DNA of 18,208 nt from Phycisphaerae bacterium. Lineage in GTDB: Bacteria; Planctomycetota; Phycisphaerae; Phycisphaerales; SM1A02. Location: positions 1 through 18,208 of the forward strand of contig PBEX01000003.1 in assembly GCA_002718515.1 (NCBI GenBank), given 5' to 3'. Shown here piece after piece: positions 8,319 to 15,569 of the stretch. Position 1 is the first letter of the stretch; the number at the start of each line of letters is the position of its first letter. A program made the translations under genes and the position numbers. A model generated the notes under the pieces. The model was not told the origin of the DNA and made no database searches. It saw only the letters and a program-made list of their open reading frames with translations.

Positions 8319-9461
8319 TTATTGCCTCCTCAATCTAACCGCACCCCTGCGCGGGCTGTTGATTGTTCTTACCACCCTATCAGCAAATGCTCTCTCTGCT
8401 GCTGCCTGTGTGTCATAAATCACAGCATTACCCATATTCACATTTATGGTGATGGGGGCTCTCTCATCATCTGCCCCGCTCATCCCTCGGGGTGCCCGCT
8501 GTGGAGCTCCAGAGGGTGAGCTGCCCCCGCGCCCCCCTCCTGCACCTGAGCTCTCTGGTGGTGCTAGCCCGTGCCCAATCGAGCCAGCCACAGCTGCAGC
8601 GGTCCCAAATGCGAGAGCAGATTTAAAATGAAGTCCAGCATTAGGCAGCCCAAACGCTAGAGCCATCAAGCCCCGGCCTGTGCTCATCAGAGATTCTACT
8701 GTTGCCTGAATTGCTATCGCTGTGAGCGCCTCACCAATAGCAACCTTCATGCTCTCCCCCATGAATTTGGCTGATACTGCAGAGGTGAGTAGGCTCTGGC
8801 CAAATTGCTCCATTGAATTGAGGATAGGGCTATAATCCTGCTCATTCATTGCAGCGATCTCTGCGTTTAATTCGCGTTGTAGATCTGCAAATTGCTCTGT
8901 TAGAGTTGCCAACTGCCCCAGCATCCTCTGCTGTTCTGCTGCCCGCTCACGCTGAATGTTGAGCAGCTCTCTTTCTCTGTTTAATTCTGCGATCTGACGT
9001 TGCGCATCTGACTGTGCCAACTGTTGGGCTGTGTTATGGCGCAGCTCAATTAAGGCTATACGCTGGCGCTCACCATCCAGATAGAGGCGGATTCTGGCCT
9101 CCTCTAATCGGGCAGCCTCTTGAATCTCTGCCCGCTCCTGCGCCTCTCTTTGCTGCTGGGCCTGTGCTCTCATCTGTCTGCGCTGGGCTGCTGCTGCCCT
9201 GCGCAGTGCCTGCCGTCGTTTTAGGGCAGACTCAACAATCAAGGTCTCAGTCATTTGTCTATCAGCAGCCAGCACAGCCATTTCATCACTGCGCCTTTTC
9301 TCTAGTGCTTCCCTCTGAGCCTCATATTCAAAATCTGTGATTGAACGTAGCTCTATCTGTCGTAGAAGAGCTGCTTTTTCAGTTTCAAAAACAGTCTGGA
9401 TCCGCTCTAACTGAGTGCGCTCTAGCTCCCTCACCTGAGTGATGCGCCGCCTCTCTTGCAT
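8319..9461 (-). CDS. Tape measure protein, C-terminal part
   Basis: 380 residues in the same frame as the upstream tape measure fragment. It starts with long charged helices rich in Arg/Glu/Gln (coiled coil to ~residue 200), then a hydrophobic region (VAIGEALTAIAIQATVESLM; GLMALAFGLPNAGLHFKSAL; FGTAAAVAGSIGHGLAPP), a Gly/Ser/Pro-rich linker, and a final strand ITINVNMGNAVIYD followed by a helix, the usual C-terminal end of tape measure proteins. If made separately it would start at ATG 9461, with AGGAG at 9474-9478 but a long 12-base spacing. Read through the TAG, the whole gene (8319-10454) is 711 residues. It ends in TAA; AGGAGG just inside the end serves the next gene. Confidence 0.75.
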   Translation of the reverse strand: MQERRRITQVRELERTQLERIQTVFETEKAALLRQIELRSITDFEYEAQREALEKRRSDEMAVLAADRQMTETLIVESALKRRQALRRAAAAQRRQMRAQAQQQREAQERAEIQEAARLEEARIRLYLDGERQRIALIELRHNTAQQLAQSDAQRQIAELNRERELLNIQRERAAEQQRMLGQLATLTEQFADLQRELNAEIAAMNEQDYSPILNSMEQFGQSLLTSAVSAKFMGESMKVAIGEALTAIAIQATVESLMSTGRGLMALAFGLPNAGLHFKSALAFGTAAAVAGSIGHGLAPPESSGAGGGRGGSSPSGAPQRAPRGMSGADDERAPITINVNMGNAVIYDTQAAAERAFADRVVRTINSPRRGAVRLRRQ

Positions 9462-9503
9462 TTGTATCTGCTGCTCCTGAAATGCCAGAGAGCTAGTAGT
9501 AGC

Positions 9504-9506
9504 CTA
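9504..9506 (-). other. In-frame TAG within the tape measure gene
   Basis: The frame reads CTC TAG GCT (Leu-stop-Ala) and is otherwise open from 10454 to 8319. A single C-to-T change from CAG would create it. Other tail genes here also end in TAG with start codons straight after, so TAG is read as stop in general. Possible explanations are a nonsense mutation, amber readthrough or suppression, a sequencing error, or a real split into two proteins. Confidence 0.7.
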
Positions 9507-10454
9507 GAGCGTTTCTAGTCTCGTCCTAATGGTGAGAGCGCCAAGCTCTTTGATAGCATTTGCATTTTCCTGTATTAGTCTAGCTCTCTCACGCTCTGCT
9601 GCCTCCATTGCAGAGCGCCCCTGCGTCTCAATGTACCTCTCAACTTGATTGGTATAATTTCGGCGCGCCTCTGCTGCCTCTCTGATCATTGGCAACAACT
9701 CTGCTTCTATTCTGGCAGAGCGCTGGGCTGCCCGATTGTATCGCACCTGAGCTTCGTGACTAAGCCTCCTAACCTCTAGATCCTCCATCTGTGCGCGTCT
9801 ACTGGCTGTGAGTTGTTTATTGTGCTGTAAGCGCAATCTAATTGTGAGGCGCTGAGATTCTGCTGCATTTTTTGCTAACTGTAGCTCTGCTGCTGCGTGC
9901 GCCTGCTCCTTTTGAGCAATCTGCAAGCGCTTGCCGATCACCCCATTACCCTCACGCAGGAGCTGTACATATTCTGTCTGCATTTGGGCAGCAGTGGCCA
10001 GCTGCATCAGATTCTCATGCTCTGCTGCAGTCAGCTGGATATTCGCATCTGCTAACTGCTCTAGCGCTGTGGTGAACTCTGCTGCACCTTTTCTTAGTGC
10101 CTCTAATCGCTCATCTACATCATGGGTGCTGTCGATATAGCGTTTGACGGCAAACACTACCCCAAAAAATGCCCCGGCAATCGCAGCGATCGGCCCCACC
10201 ATTGCCAGAAACCCTGCGCCAGCTGCAGAGGAGGCAGCAGTCATGCTGGTAATCCCAGAGGTGAGCATCCCCACGCTAGAGGCTACACCACCCAGTGATG
10301 AGGTCACTTTATTAGAGCTAGACTGCAGAGCAGAGCCCATCTGGGTGAATCCACCCGCTGCACTCTCAGCGCCTCGATTGATGGCATTGAGGGCCTTCTC
10401 AACCCCAGCCGCGCCATCTAGCTGCACTCTTACCTTAACGTCTGTTGCTGCCAT
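9504..10454 (-). CDS. Tape measure protein, N-terminal part
   Basis: First 316 residues of the tape measure, which sets tail length and leaves the tail during DNA entry. Layout: N-terminal VKVRVQLDGAAGVEKALNAI (typical tape measure start), a Ser/Gly/Ala-rich stretch, a hydrophobic segment GFLAMVGPIAAIAGAFFGVV near residues 82-101, then long charged helices with coiled-coil character to the end. ATG at 10454 follows AGGAGG nine bases upstream. The frame ends in TAG at 9504-9506, but continues open in the same frame for 14 codons to the ATG of the next entry and then for 380 more residues, which have the features of a tape measure C-terminus. So this is one half of a gene interrupted by an amber codon, or one of two tape measure proteins. 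Confidence 0.8.
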   Translation of the reverse strand: MAATDVKVRVQLDGAAGVEKALNAINRGAESAAGGFTQMGSALQSSSNKVTSSLGGVASSVGMLTSGITSMTAASSAAGAGFLAMVGPIAAIAGAFFGVVFAVKRYIDSTHDVDERLEALRKGAAEFTTALEQLADANIQLTAAEHENLMQLATAAQMQTEYVQLLREGNGVIGKRLQIAQKEQAHAAAELQLAKNAAESQRLTIRLRLQHNKQLTASRRAQMEDLEVRRLSHEAQVRYNRAAQRSARIEAELLPMIREAAEARRNYTNQVERYIETQGRSAMEAAERERARLIQENANAIKELGALTIRTRLETL

Positions 10455-10875
10455 GGGGGGCTGCCTCCTCTGCTGCGCGTTGTCTCATTCTAGCCTGCGC
10501 CAGTTGATTTTGCGCTGATAGCTCTGCAAATAGATCGAGCACAGCGCAGCTGGGGGCCTCAAATAGATCAGAGAGAGAGCAGAGGCCTGCCTGCTGGCGC
10601 TGGTACGCCTGCAGCAGTGGTGCCAGTCTGTTGCTATTTGCCACAGGGCATGAGCGCACCCTCTGTTCTCCCCAGCCCCCATCACAATCTGGGGCAATTC
10701 GATAGCCCATCACATAGCGCCCCTGCTCATCAGAGCGCGCCCATGGAAGGCCCTCTAGAAATGGGCCGCCACAATTACCCCTGCGAGCTCGCAGCCCAGG
10801 GGTGGATGTGCATTGTTCACAATTCCAAGATCGGGAGCCAGCGTGCTGCAGCCACACACTGGCCCACGCTGCTAT
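10435..10875 (-). CDS. Tail assembly chaperone GT, -1 frameshift extension
   Basis: The T part of a G-GT fusion. After a -1 slip on GGGAAAA the reading continues ATA GCA GCG TGG and adds 146 residues, giving a 314-residue fusion. The extension contains five cysteines near its start (CEQC, NCGG, PDCDGG, RSCP), possibly a zinc-binding module, and a C-terminal helical region (LDLFAELSAQNQLAQARMRQR). It ends in TAA, overlapping the tape measure start by 20 bases, as T overlaps H in lambda. An independent start at GTG 10857 has no evident ribosome-binding site, so translation by frameshifting is the better explanation. In lambda the T domain binds the tube protein while the G part coats the tape measure. 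Confidence 0.75.
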   Translation of the reverse strand: MAAWASVWLQHAGSRSWNCEQCTSTPGLRARRGNCGGPFLEGLPWARSDEQGRYVMGYRIAPDCDGGWGEQRVRSCPVANSNRLAPLLQAYQRQQAGLCSLSDLFEAPSCAVLDLFAELSAQNQLAQARMRQRAAEEAAPHGSNRR

Positions 10876-10881
10876 TTTCCC
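10839..10881 (-). other. Programmed -1 frameshift signal (slippery heptamer plus stem-loop)
   Basis: GGGAAAA at 10875-10881 matches the X XXY YYZ rule in the zero frame (G GGA AAA) and is one base different from the lambda G/T site GGGAAAG. The stop TAG (10872-10874) follows at once. Then CAGCGTG (10865-10871) and CACGCTG (10839-10845) form a perfect 7-bp inverted repeat around a 19-base loop, within which GCCA and TGGC can pair as an inner stem. The layout of slippery site, short spacer and hairpin is that of a stimulated bacterial frameshift element. The spacer of three bases is shorter than the usual 5-9, so the lowest pairs may be open on the ribosome. Confidence 0.8.
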
Positions 10882-11378
10882 TCTGGGGGTAGGGTGCTGA
10901 GCGCTTGAATGTGAGCCACTAACTCCGAGCAGAGCAGCTGCCTGTGATGATCTGGCCTGATTAAATCAATGAGCCCCATAGGATCACCATCATGCCCCAC
11001 AATCCTCACTAGCCCAGCCCGCAGCATCTCTCTATAGACCCGGGCTAGGTATCCCTCATAAGAACCGAGCGCCTCACGCTCATCATCTGGCAATTGATGC
11101 TGCCAGCGTGCGCGCCCATCAGGATCATCAGGCTGTGCCAGCCATAGCTGTCGCCCCAGCTCACTGCGCCGATAAACCCCAGCTGCCACCTCTGCCGCCT
11201 CACGCTGCGAGGGGGTGAGCGCTCGCACCACAAAACGGGTAGCCCCCTCAGTTTGTAGGAGGCCCTCATCTCTGGTGCGCAGGTAGCTCGCCTTATCCTC
11301 ATCACTACCCTGCACAGCAGGATCAACTGTAGAGATGATCTCAATCTCCTGCGCGGCATCAGTGGCAAAAACAAACAT
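10872..11378 (-). CDS. Tail assembly chaperone G
   Basis: Chaperone that keeps the tape measure soluble and recruits tube subunits (lambda gpG role), 168 residues. It is acidic and largely helical in its second half (DEREALGSYEGYLARVYREMLRAG), with an N-terminal part holding RFVVRALTPSQREAAEVA, typical of tail chaperones. It lies between tube and tape measure genes. The final codons are GAG GGA AAA TAG, so the frame ends in a G GGA AAA slippery heptamer abutting the stop; the -1 frame stays open downstream for 146 codons. The ATG at 11378 follows GGGGATCTAGG. Function from position plus the recoding signal is strong, although the primary sequence alone is not distinctive. Confidence 0.8.
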   Translation of the reverse strand: MFVFATDAAQEIEIISTVDPAVQGSDEDKASYLRTRDEGLLQTEGATRFVVRALTPSQREAAEVAAGVYRRSELGRQLWLAQPDDPDGRARWQHQLPDDEREALGSYEGYLARVYREMLRAGLVRIVGHDGDPMGLIDLIRPDHHRQLLCSELVAHIQALSTLPPEGK

Positions 11379-11379
11379 C

Positions 11380-12681
11380 CTAGATCCCCAGTGCTAACCT
11401 GAATGGGCTGTTAGCTGCATCAGTGCTGCCACCATCACCACCGAACCTAGATGCAGAATAGGTGAGGCGCTGCTGCACAATCTCACCATCAATCTGCCGA
11501 ATCTGCGGATCAACTGTGAGGTAAGCGCCTGGCATATTCAGCGCCATGCCCTGCCCAGCGCCCACAGGGCCAGAGCCGATCAGCAGAGAGCGGATCACTC
11601 CATCTCTGAAATCGTTGGCAATCGCAGTGTTTGGGGTGTCCACAGTGATGTTGCACTCTACCACCACATCAGACACTTCCATATCACTCATGCCAATGAG
11701 AGAGCTGGAGCTCCCCACGGGGGTGAGTGTATTGGTGACGGTGAGATCAAACTCACTCACAGCGAGATCAATCTTATCGAGCTCATCACCTGTGGGGCCT
11801 GCAACTGTGGTGCGGCTAGTGCTCGCAGTTGAGGAGAGGCGCAGGAAGCAACTGCGGAAATGGGGTGTGCTGCCTGTGAGGGTGGTGGGCTCAATTGGGC
11901 CACTGGCAGAGCCATGATCATCATAGATGTGAGCAGCCTGAAAAACGAAATCGCCCATCAGACGCCCGCCATCAATGGTGATGTTGAGGCTCTCTAGCTT
12001 GCATCCAAATGCATAAGAGCGCACCCCCACCCCATCCACCCTGAAAGCAACAGAGCTGTTAACGCTGCCGCTATTGGTGCCCCGGGCAACAAACCAGGTC
12101 TCTAGGAGGCGCACCACATCTGGTGCAGTAGTGTTAAGAGCTCTGCTAAGTTCTGGGCTGTAGCCAATATCACCTGAACCCCCAGCATTGACGCTTGTGA
12201 CATGCGCATATTCTGCGCGCCCATCAAGCTCAATCCCAATCAAACCACCTAATTTAAATGAGGCAGCTGCTGTGGGGGTAAATCGATTATCACTTGCGGG
12301 GGCTGTGACAGTATCAGAGGCAGCGCCCGGGATAGTGCGTGAGAATCCAGCACCCAGCAGGAGGCCCAGCGCTGTGGCGTCATAATTCGCAGCGCTGCTG
12401 CCCAGTGTGGTGAAATCGCAGCGCACGCTCAGTGAGCCCGTGCGCCTCTGCTGGCGAGTGCCTCCCACGCTGGTGGTGTCGAGCTCTGGCGGCAGCCCAT
12501 GCGGGCCATCTCTTGCCTCAGTGCGCTCAGACACTGGGGGCTCACCTGGCACCACAATGGGATCACGCTCGCAGGGGATGCTGATAAATGTGAGGCCAGA
12601 GGGGCTGGGTACCCCATCAGTGCCTAGAGAGCCAAATGAGCTCTCACCTACAATTGAGAGAGATCTGTGAGTTACTGCCAT
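11380..12681 (-). CDS. Major tail tube protein
   Basis: Probable tube subunit of a long tail, 433 residues, in the position between terminator and tail chaperone. It is beta-rich throughout with many Thr/Ser/Gly strands (TGSLSVRCDFTTLG, KLESLNITIDGGRLMGDFVF, LAVSEFDLTVTNTLTPVG, VSDVVVECNITVDTPNT). Two-layer tube folds often contain the pattern 'S.NI..DGG..M.DF.F' seen here near residues 235-250. It is larger than simple tube proteins (200-250 residues), suggesting an added or duplicated domain. AGGAGG lies upstream of the ATG at 12681, just inside the preceding gene. It ends in TAG, two bases before the chaperone start. No sheath gene is present, supporting a non-contractile tail. Confidence 0.75.
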   Translation of the reverse strand: MAVTHRSLSIVGESSFGSLGTDGVPSPSGLTFISIPCERDPIVVPGEPPVSERTEARDGPHGLPPELDTTSVGGTRQQRRTGSLSVRCDFTTLGSSAANYDATALGLLLGAGFSRTIPGAASDTVTAPASDNRFTPTAAASFKLGGLIGIELDGRAEYAHVTSVNAGGSGDIGYSPELSRALNTTAPDVVRLLETWFVARGTNSGSVNSSVAFRVDGVGVRSYAFGCKLESLNITIDGGRLMGDFVFQAAHIYDDHGSASGPIEPTTLTGSTPHFRSCFLRLSSTASTSRTTVAGPTGDELDKIDLAVSEFDLTVTNTLTPVGSSSSLIGMSDMEVSDVVVECNITVDTPNTAIANDFRDGVIRSLLIGSGPVGAGQGMALNMPGAYLTVDPQIRQIDGEIVQQRLTYSASRFGGDGGSTDAANSPFRLALGI

Positions 12682-12683
12682 TT

Positions 12684-13148
12684 CTAGGCCTCCTGATAGA
12701 GCAGATCAAATGGTACAGAGAGCAGATAGGCAAGAGGGTTGCCATCCTGCCCCAGCACAGGGGTGGTGAGGGGCTCACCTGTGATCAGTGAGGTGATGCC
12801 TGTAGTGGGTAGAGCATAGGCAGGATCGCGCAGGCTGTTCACAATCTGTGATGCATCCTCACCCATTATGCGCTCCTGTAGCCCAATATCACGGGGCACA
12901 TCATAGCGAACCCTCACCTCAATTGTGGCCCGCTTGCGCCCTGTGATACCTGCCTGCCCATCATCATGGGCTGGGGTTGTGATGCGCATCTCAAATAGTC
13001 TGAGAGTATTGGGGCGCCTATCTGTGAGTAGCTCCTGCCCACCCGCAGCATCTACGCACACAAAACCCTGCGTTGAATCGGTTTTAGGTGTAAGCGCCTC
13101 TAACCTACCAATGAGCAGATCAAGCGCTGCAGATATGCCCTGACTCAT
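12684..13148 (-). CDS. Tail terminator-like protein
   Basis: A 154-residue protein in the place of a tail terminator (lambda gpU-type), between the neck protein and the tube protein. It has an N-terminal helix (ISAALDLLIGRLEALTP), then alternating strands (LRLFEMRITT, RATIEVRVRYDVP), a helix EDASQIVNSL, and a C-terminal strand AYLLSVPFDLLYQEA. This alpha/beta order fits small terminators that cap the tube and join it to the head. Start ATG at 13148 is coupled to the upstream stop; the end is TAG, with GGAGG overlapping the last codons and serving the tube gene. Identification rests on order, length and predicted secondary structure, not on a sequence signature. Confidence 0.6.
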   Translation of the reverse strand: MSQGISAALDLLIGRLEALTPKTDSTQGFVCVDAAGGQELLTDRRPNTLRLFEMRITTPAHDDGQAGITGRKRATIEVRVRYDVPRDIGLQERIMGEDASQIVNSLRDPAYALPTTGITSLITGEPLTTPVLGQDGNPLAYLLSVPFDLLYQEA

Positions 13149-13687
13149 CGGCGCAACTTCTTTCTAATTCGAGCAGCCACAGCTGCAGTGAGCATCCTCA
13201 CATCATCAGGGCTGAGCCCGATAAATGGGCGCCTAGCATTAACCTCATAACCATAGCCCCGCACTGCACCTGTGAGGCCTATGATATATCCGGTCCTAGT
13301 GGCCTGCAGGGGTTGAATGTTATTCACCAGCGCCCCACTGAGGGTGAGGTCTACCTCTGCTGTTTGATTGGAGCCCCCAGCCACCCGCCTGCGTGAGAGC
13401 CTCTTATATTCAGCATACCCCCCAGCATAATAAACACTTTTGCCACCTCTAGCCCTGCGCCCCCCTTTAGGTTTTAACCTCGCACCCTTCTTAGGCACAT
13501 AGATGGGTTTTGTGCTGTAGCTGAGAAATGGGCGGCCTCTCGAATCTAGCCCCCGATAGATGCGCCTCTTGATCAGGGCTACCGTATCCAGAGCAGTGGC
13601 CTGAGAGTCTGCAGCTGTCCAGATTGCTGGCAGGGTGAATGTGGTGAATTTCACTCTGGTGGGCATCAGTGCTGCATCCCGCGCCAT
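13145..13687 (-). CDS. Neck / virion morphogenesis protein (Mu gpG or HK97 gp10-like)
   Basis: Tail-completion or neck protein of 180 residues. Typical elements are GRPFLSYS near residue 52, a very basic middle (PKKGARLKPKGGRRARGG), EVDLTLSGALVNNIQ near 111-125, then GYGYEVNARRPFIGLSPDD and a basic C-terminal helix. The pair 'DLTLSG...' and 'NARRPFIGLS' is characteristic of phage virion morphogenesis proteins that seal the head-tail interface. Two starts are possible: ATG at 13687, overlapping the upstream gene by 22 bases without an obvious ribosome-binding site, or ATG at 13666, coupled to the upstream stop as TGATG. I keep the longer form. The stop TGA overlaps the next ATG (ATGA). Confidence 0.75.
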   Translation of the reverse strand: MARDAALMPTRVKFTTFTLPAIWTAADSQATALDTVALIKRRIYRGLDSRGRPFLSYSTKPIYVPKKGARLKPKGGRRARGGKSVYYAGGYAEYKRLSRRRVAGGSNQTAEVDLTLSGALVNNIQPLQATRTGYIIGLTGAVRGYGYEVNARRPFIGLSPDDVRMLTAAVAARIRKKLRR

Positions 13688-14646
13688 CGGGGGAATTGCT
13701 GAGCGATCACTCGCTCCCCCTCAGTTGGCTCGATTGATGGGAGAGAGAACACCCCGCGCACATCAGTGGGGCTGCCACCTGCCCTGCGCACATCAATCTC
13801 ATTTGCATCAATCAGCCCGTCATCATCAGTATCGAGCACCAATTGTTTGAGAGCGCGCTCTAACAGATCTGCTGCGCGCTCCCCAGCCCGATCAGCTAGA
13901 TCAGATTGAGCGCTCATCTCATAGATCAGCTGAGCTGCTAGGTATCTATGAGCGGGGGCAAAAACATGAGGGTTAAAAATATCGTCTTCAGTTTGTTCAG
14001 GGCCTATGTGCTCTCTGATGCGCAGCGCCAGCTCTTCAAGCGCTGCCTCTATCTGCGGCTCAAGATCCTGTTGCCTGCGGGGTATCATATCCCCCAGCTG
14101 TGGCATCTGGGCAATCAGTGAGCTAGAGCGCACCCCTGTGGCGAATGGGTGCCGCACAATCTGCACTGTACCCTGCGCACCTGTTGGCTCATTGGTGGGG
14201 GTGGCTGTGGCTGTGTAACTGATGCGCCAAGCCAGCACGCCCCTGGTGCCAGTGTGAGCAGCTGGGATTGTGTAGGTGTAACCAGCCCACCTGAGCTCTG
14301 CTGATGCAGTAAGTGACAGCCCCCGGGGCAACACATCAGCTAGGATCGCAGTGGTGCCCTCTAGGCGATCAACTGTCACAGAGAAAATGCCATCACCCGC
14401 AGTAATGAGAAACGCTCTGCCAGTGGTGGGGCCGATCAGATACTGGCTATCATCACCCGCAGTGAGCGTGAGGGTGCGCCTATCACCATCTAGAGCGGTG
14501 ACAGTGCGCGCAGCTCTCACAGCGCTCATGCTGGCAGGTGCCTGCACTGTGCCCGCTGGCGTAGTGTAGCCAATAGTCGGCGCAGCCTGCAGAGGGCTGG
14601 GTGCGTCCCAGTAGAGGGCATAGTCTAAACTCTGAGTTGCTTTCAT
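13666..14646 (-). CDS. Putative head-tail connector with N-terminal beta domain and Ca-loop
   Basis: Not recognised with certainty. About 160 N-terminal residues are beta-rich (LTLTAGDD, FSVTVDRLEG, LAWRISYTATAT) and look like an immunoglobulin-like domain. From ~175 on the protein is helical (EPQIEAALEELALRIREHIG; APAHRYLAAQLIYEMSA; GERAADLLERALKQLVL), the shape of gp6-type head-tail adaptors, and it sits where an adaptor belongs, between minor head and neck genes. Residues ~272-283 read DTDDDGLIDANE, a canonical dockerin/EF-hand type calcium loop (Asp at 1, 3, 5, Gly 6, Ile 8, Glu 12). ATG at 14646 overlaps the upstream TGA and follows AAAGG. An adaptor role is inference from position. Confidence 0.55.
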   Translation of the reverse strand: MKATQSLDYALYWDAPSPLQAAPTIGYTTPAGTVQAPASMSAVRAARTVTALDGDRRTLTLTAGDDSQYLIGPTTGRAFLITAGDGIFSVTVDRLEGTTAILADVLPRGLSLTASAELRWAGYTYTIPAAHTGTRGVLAWRISYTATATPTNEPTGAQGTVQIVRHPFATGVRSSSLIAQMPQLGDMIPRRQQDLEPQIEAALEELALRIREHIGPEQTEDDIFNPHVFAPAHRYLAAQLIYEMSAQSDLADRAGERAADLLERALKQLVLDTDDDGLIDANEIDVRRAGGSPTDVRGVFSLPSIEPTEGERVIAQQFPRWRGMQH

Positions 14647-15560
14647 CGCTCTGCCTTTGCTCTCTGGTTAGCCCGCCTCACATCAGCATTGGTGCCCTTA
14701 TCGAGCCCAGCGCTTTCAATCAGCTCCTCAGATACTGGTGCCCAGCTGTGCCTGCAATTGTAGCCCCCACCCCTCACCAGAGGTGGCTCTATCTGCGAAT
14801 TGCGCAGCGCCTGCACCTGCGTCTGAGTGAACGTTTTGCCCACTAGCTCTCTGCAAAATGCCCGGGTGATGCCATCCAATGGCCCCACATAGAGATAGTG
14901 ATTTATCCCTGCAGCCTCTGCAGCCACAGCAGTGAGCTCACGCCCAAATGAGGCAATTTTAGTGCGCGCCTCAGTGATCTGCCTGCCCTCTGCAGAGCGC
15001 AGCGCAGCATCCAGAGAGCCGATCACCTCAGCAGGATCAGCAGTAAACACAGCGCCTGCTAGTGCATCACGCACTGCTCTCTGGGTGTCTGGGATGATCA
15101 CATCATCAATGATGCCAGAGAGGGTGTCATCAGCCAGCGCCTGCCCTACTCCCTCAATAGCGTTCACATCAAAACCAATATCTGAGGCCAGCAAGAGCTG
15201 CTCTACATTTGAAAGGGTGTCTCGCTCTGCCTCAGTAATATCGAGCACCAGATCTGCAAGGCCTGCCTCTAGCAGCCACTCATCCAGATCGGTGCGCCTC
15301 ATGTTGCGCAATGATTGCAGGTCTCCGCTATCAGCGGCACCCCGCACTGCATCACTGATTGCGCTCTTTGCAGCTCGCAGAGAGCGCCTCAATTTTCTAT
15401 CAAGGTCTGCCTCTAGGCGCAGCTGCGCCCGGGTAGCCCTCAATATATCCCGCTGTCTGGCTGTGTTTGCCTCTTTTATTTGAGAGGCTAGATCAGCCAG
15501 AGCGCGATCATCACCGGACTCAGCCAGATGATGATGTTGTGAGCACAGCGGGCAGCCCAC
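14643..15560 (-). CDS. Minor head protein, MuF domain (Mu gpF-like)
   Basis: Minor head/morphogenesis protein of the Mu gpF family, expected to sit near the portal and possibly enter the cell with DNA. The C-terminal ~90 residues carry the MuF hallmarks: YVGPLDGITRAFCRELVGK, then a Gln/Leu-rich stretch, then GGGYNCRHSWAPVS. The middle is helical with a long charged segment. The N-terminus begins GCPLC followed by SQHHHL, a Cys/His cluster that could bind a metal. The start is GTG at 15560; TAAGGCACGACT lies just before it, with AAGG about seven bases away, and the capsid stop TAA is ten bases upstream. It ends in TGA overlapping the next ATG (ATGA). It is placed after the capsid gene, whereas MuF genes are usually next to the portal and before the protease. 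Confidence 0.8.
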   Translation of the reverse strand: MGCPLCSQHHHLAESGDDRALADLASQIKEANTARQRDILRATRAQLRLEADLDRKLRRSLRAAKSAISDAVRGAADSGDLQSLRNMRRTDLDEWLLEAGLADLVLDITEAERDTLSNVEQLLLASDIGFDVNAIEGVGQALADDTLSGIIDDVIIPDTQRAVRDALAGAVFTADPAEVIGSLDAALRSAEGRQITEARTKIASFGRELTAVAAEAAGINHYLYVGPLDGITRAFCRELVGKTFTQTQVQALRNSQIEPPLVRGGGYNCRHSWAPVSEELIESAGLDKGTNADVRRANQRAKAER

Positions 15561-15569
15561 AGTCGTGCC

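Noticed and set aside
10872..10881. Readthrough of the G stop (TAG CAG context) in the zero frame
   Set aside because: The zero frame closes at another TAG after about 35 codons with no recognisable protein, whereas the -1 frame gives a long open extension with a canonical slippery site.
11045..11374. Alternative minus-strand frame within chaperone G
   Set aside because: The G frame has better composition and leads to the frameshift site; this one is Arg/Leu-rich shadow sequence.
8319..12686. General reassignment of TAG to an amino acid
   Set aside because: Genes with many codons such as the 1042-residue hub contain no in-frame TAG, and other TAG codons are immediately followed by the next gene's start; one internal TAG is too few for a recoded phage.
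14932..15483. Plus-strand open frame of 183 codons
   Set aside because: Antisense shadow of the MuF gene; Ser/Arg/Ala-rich low-complexity translation.
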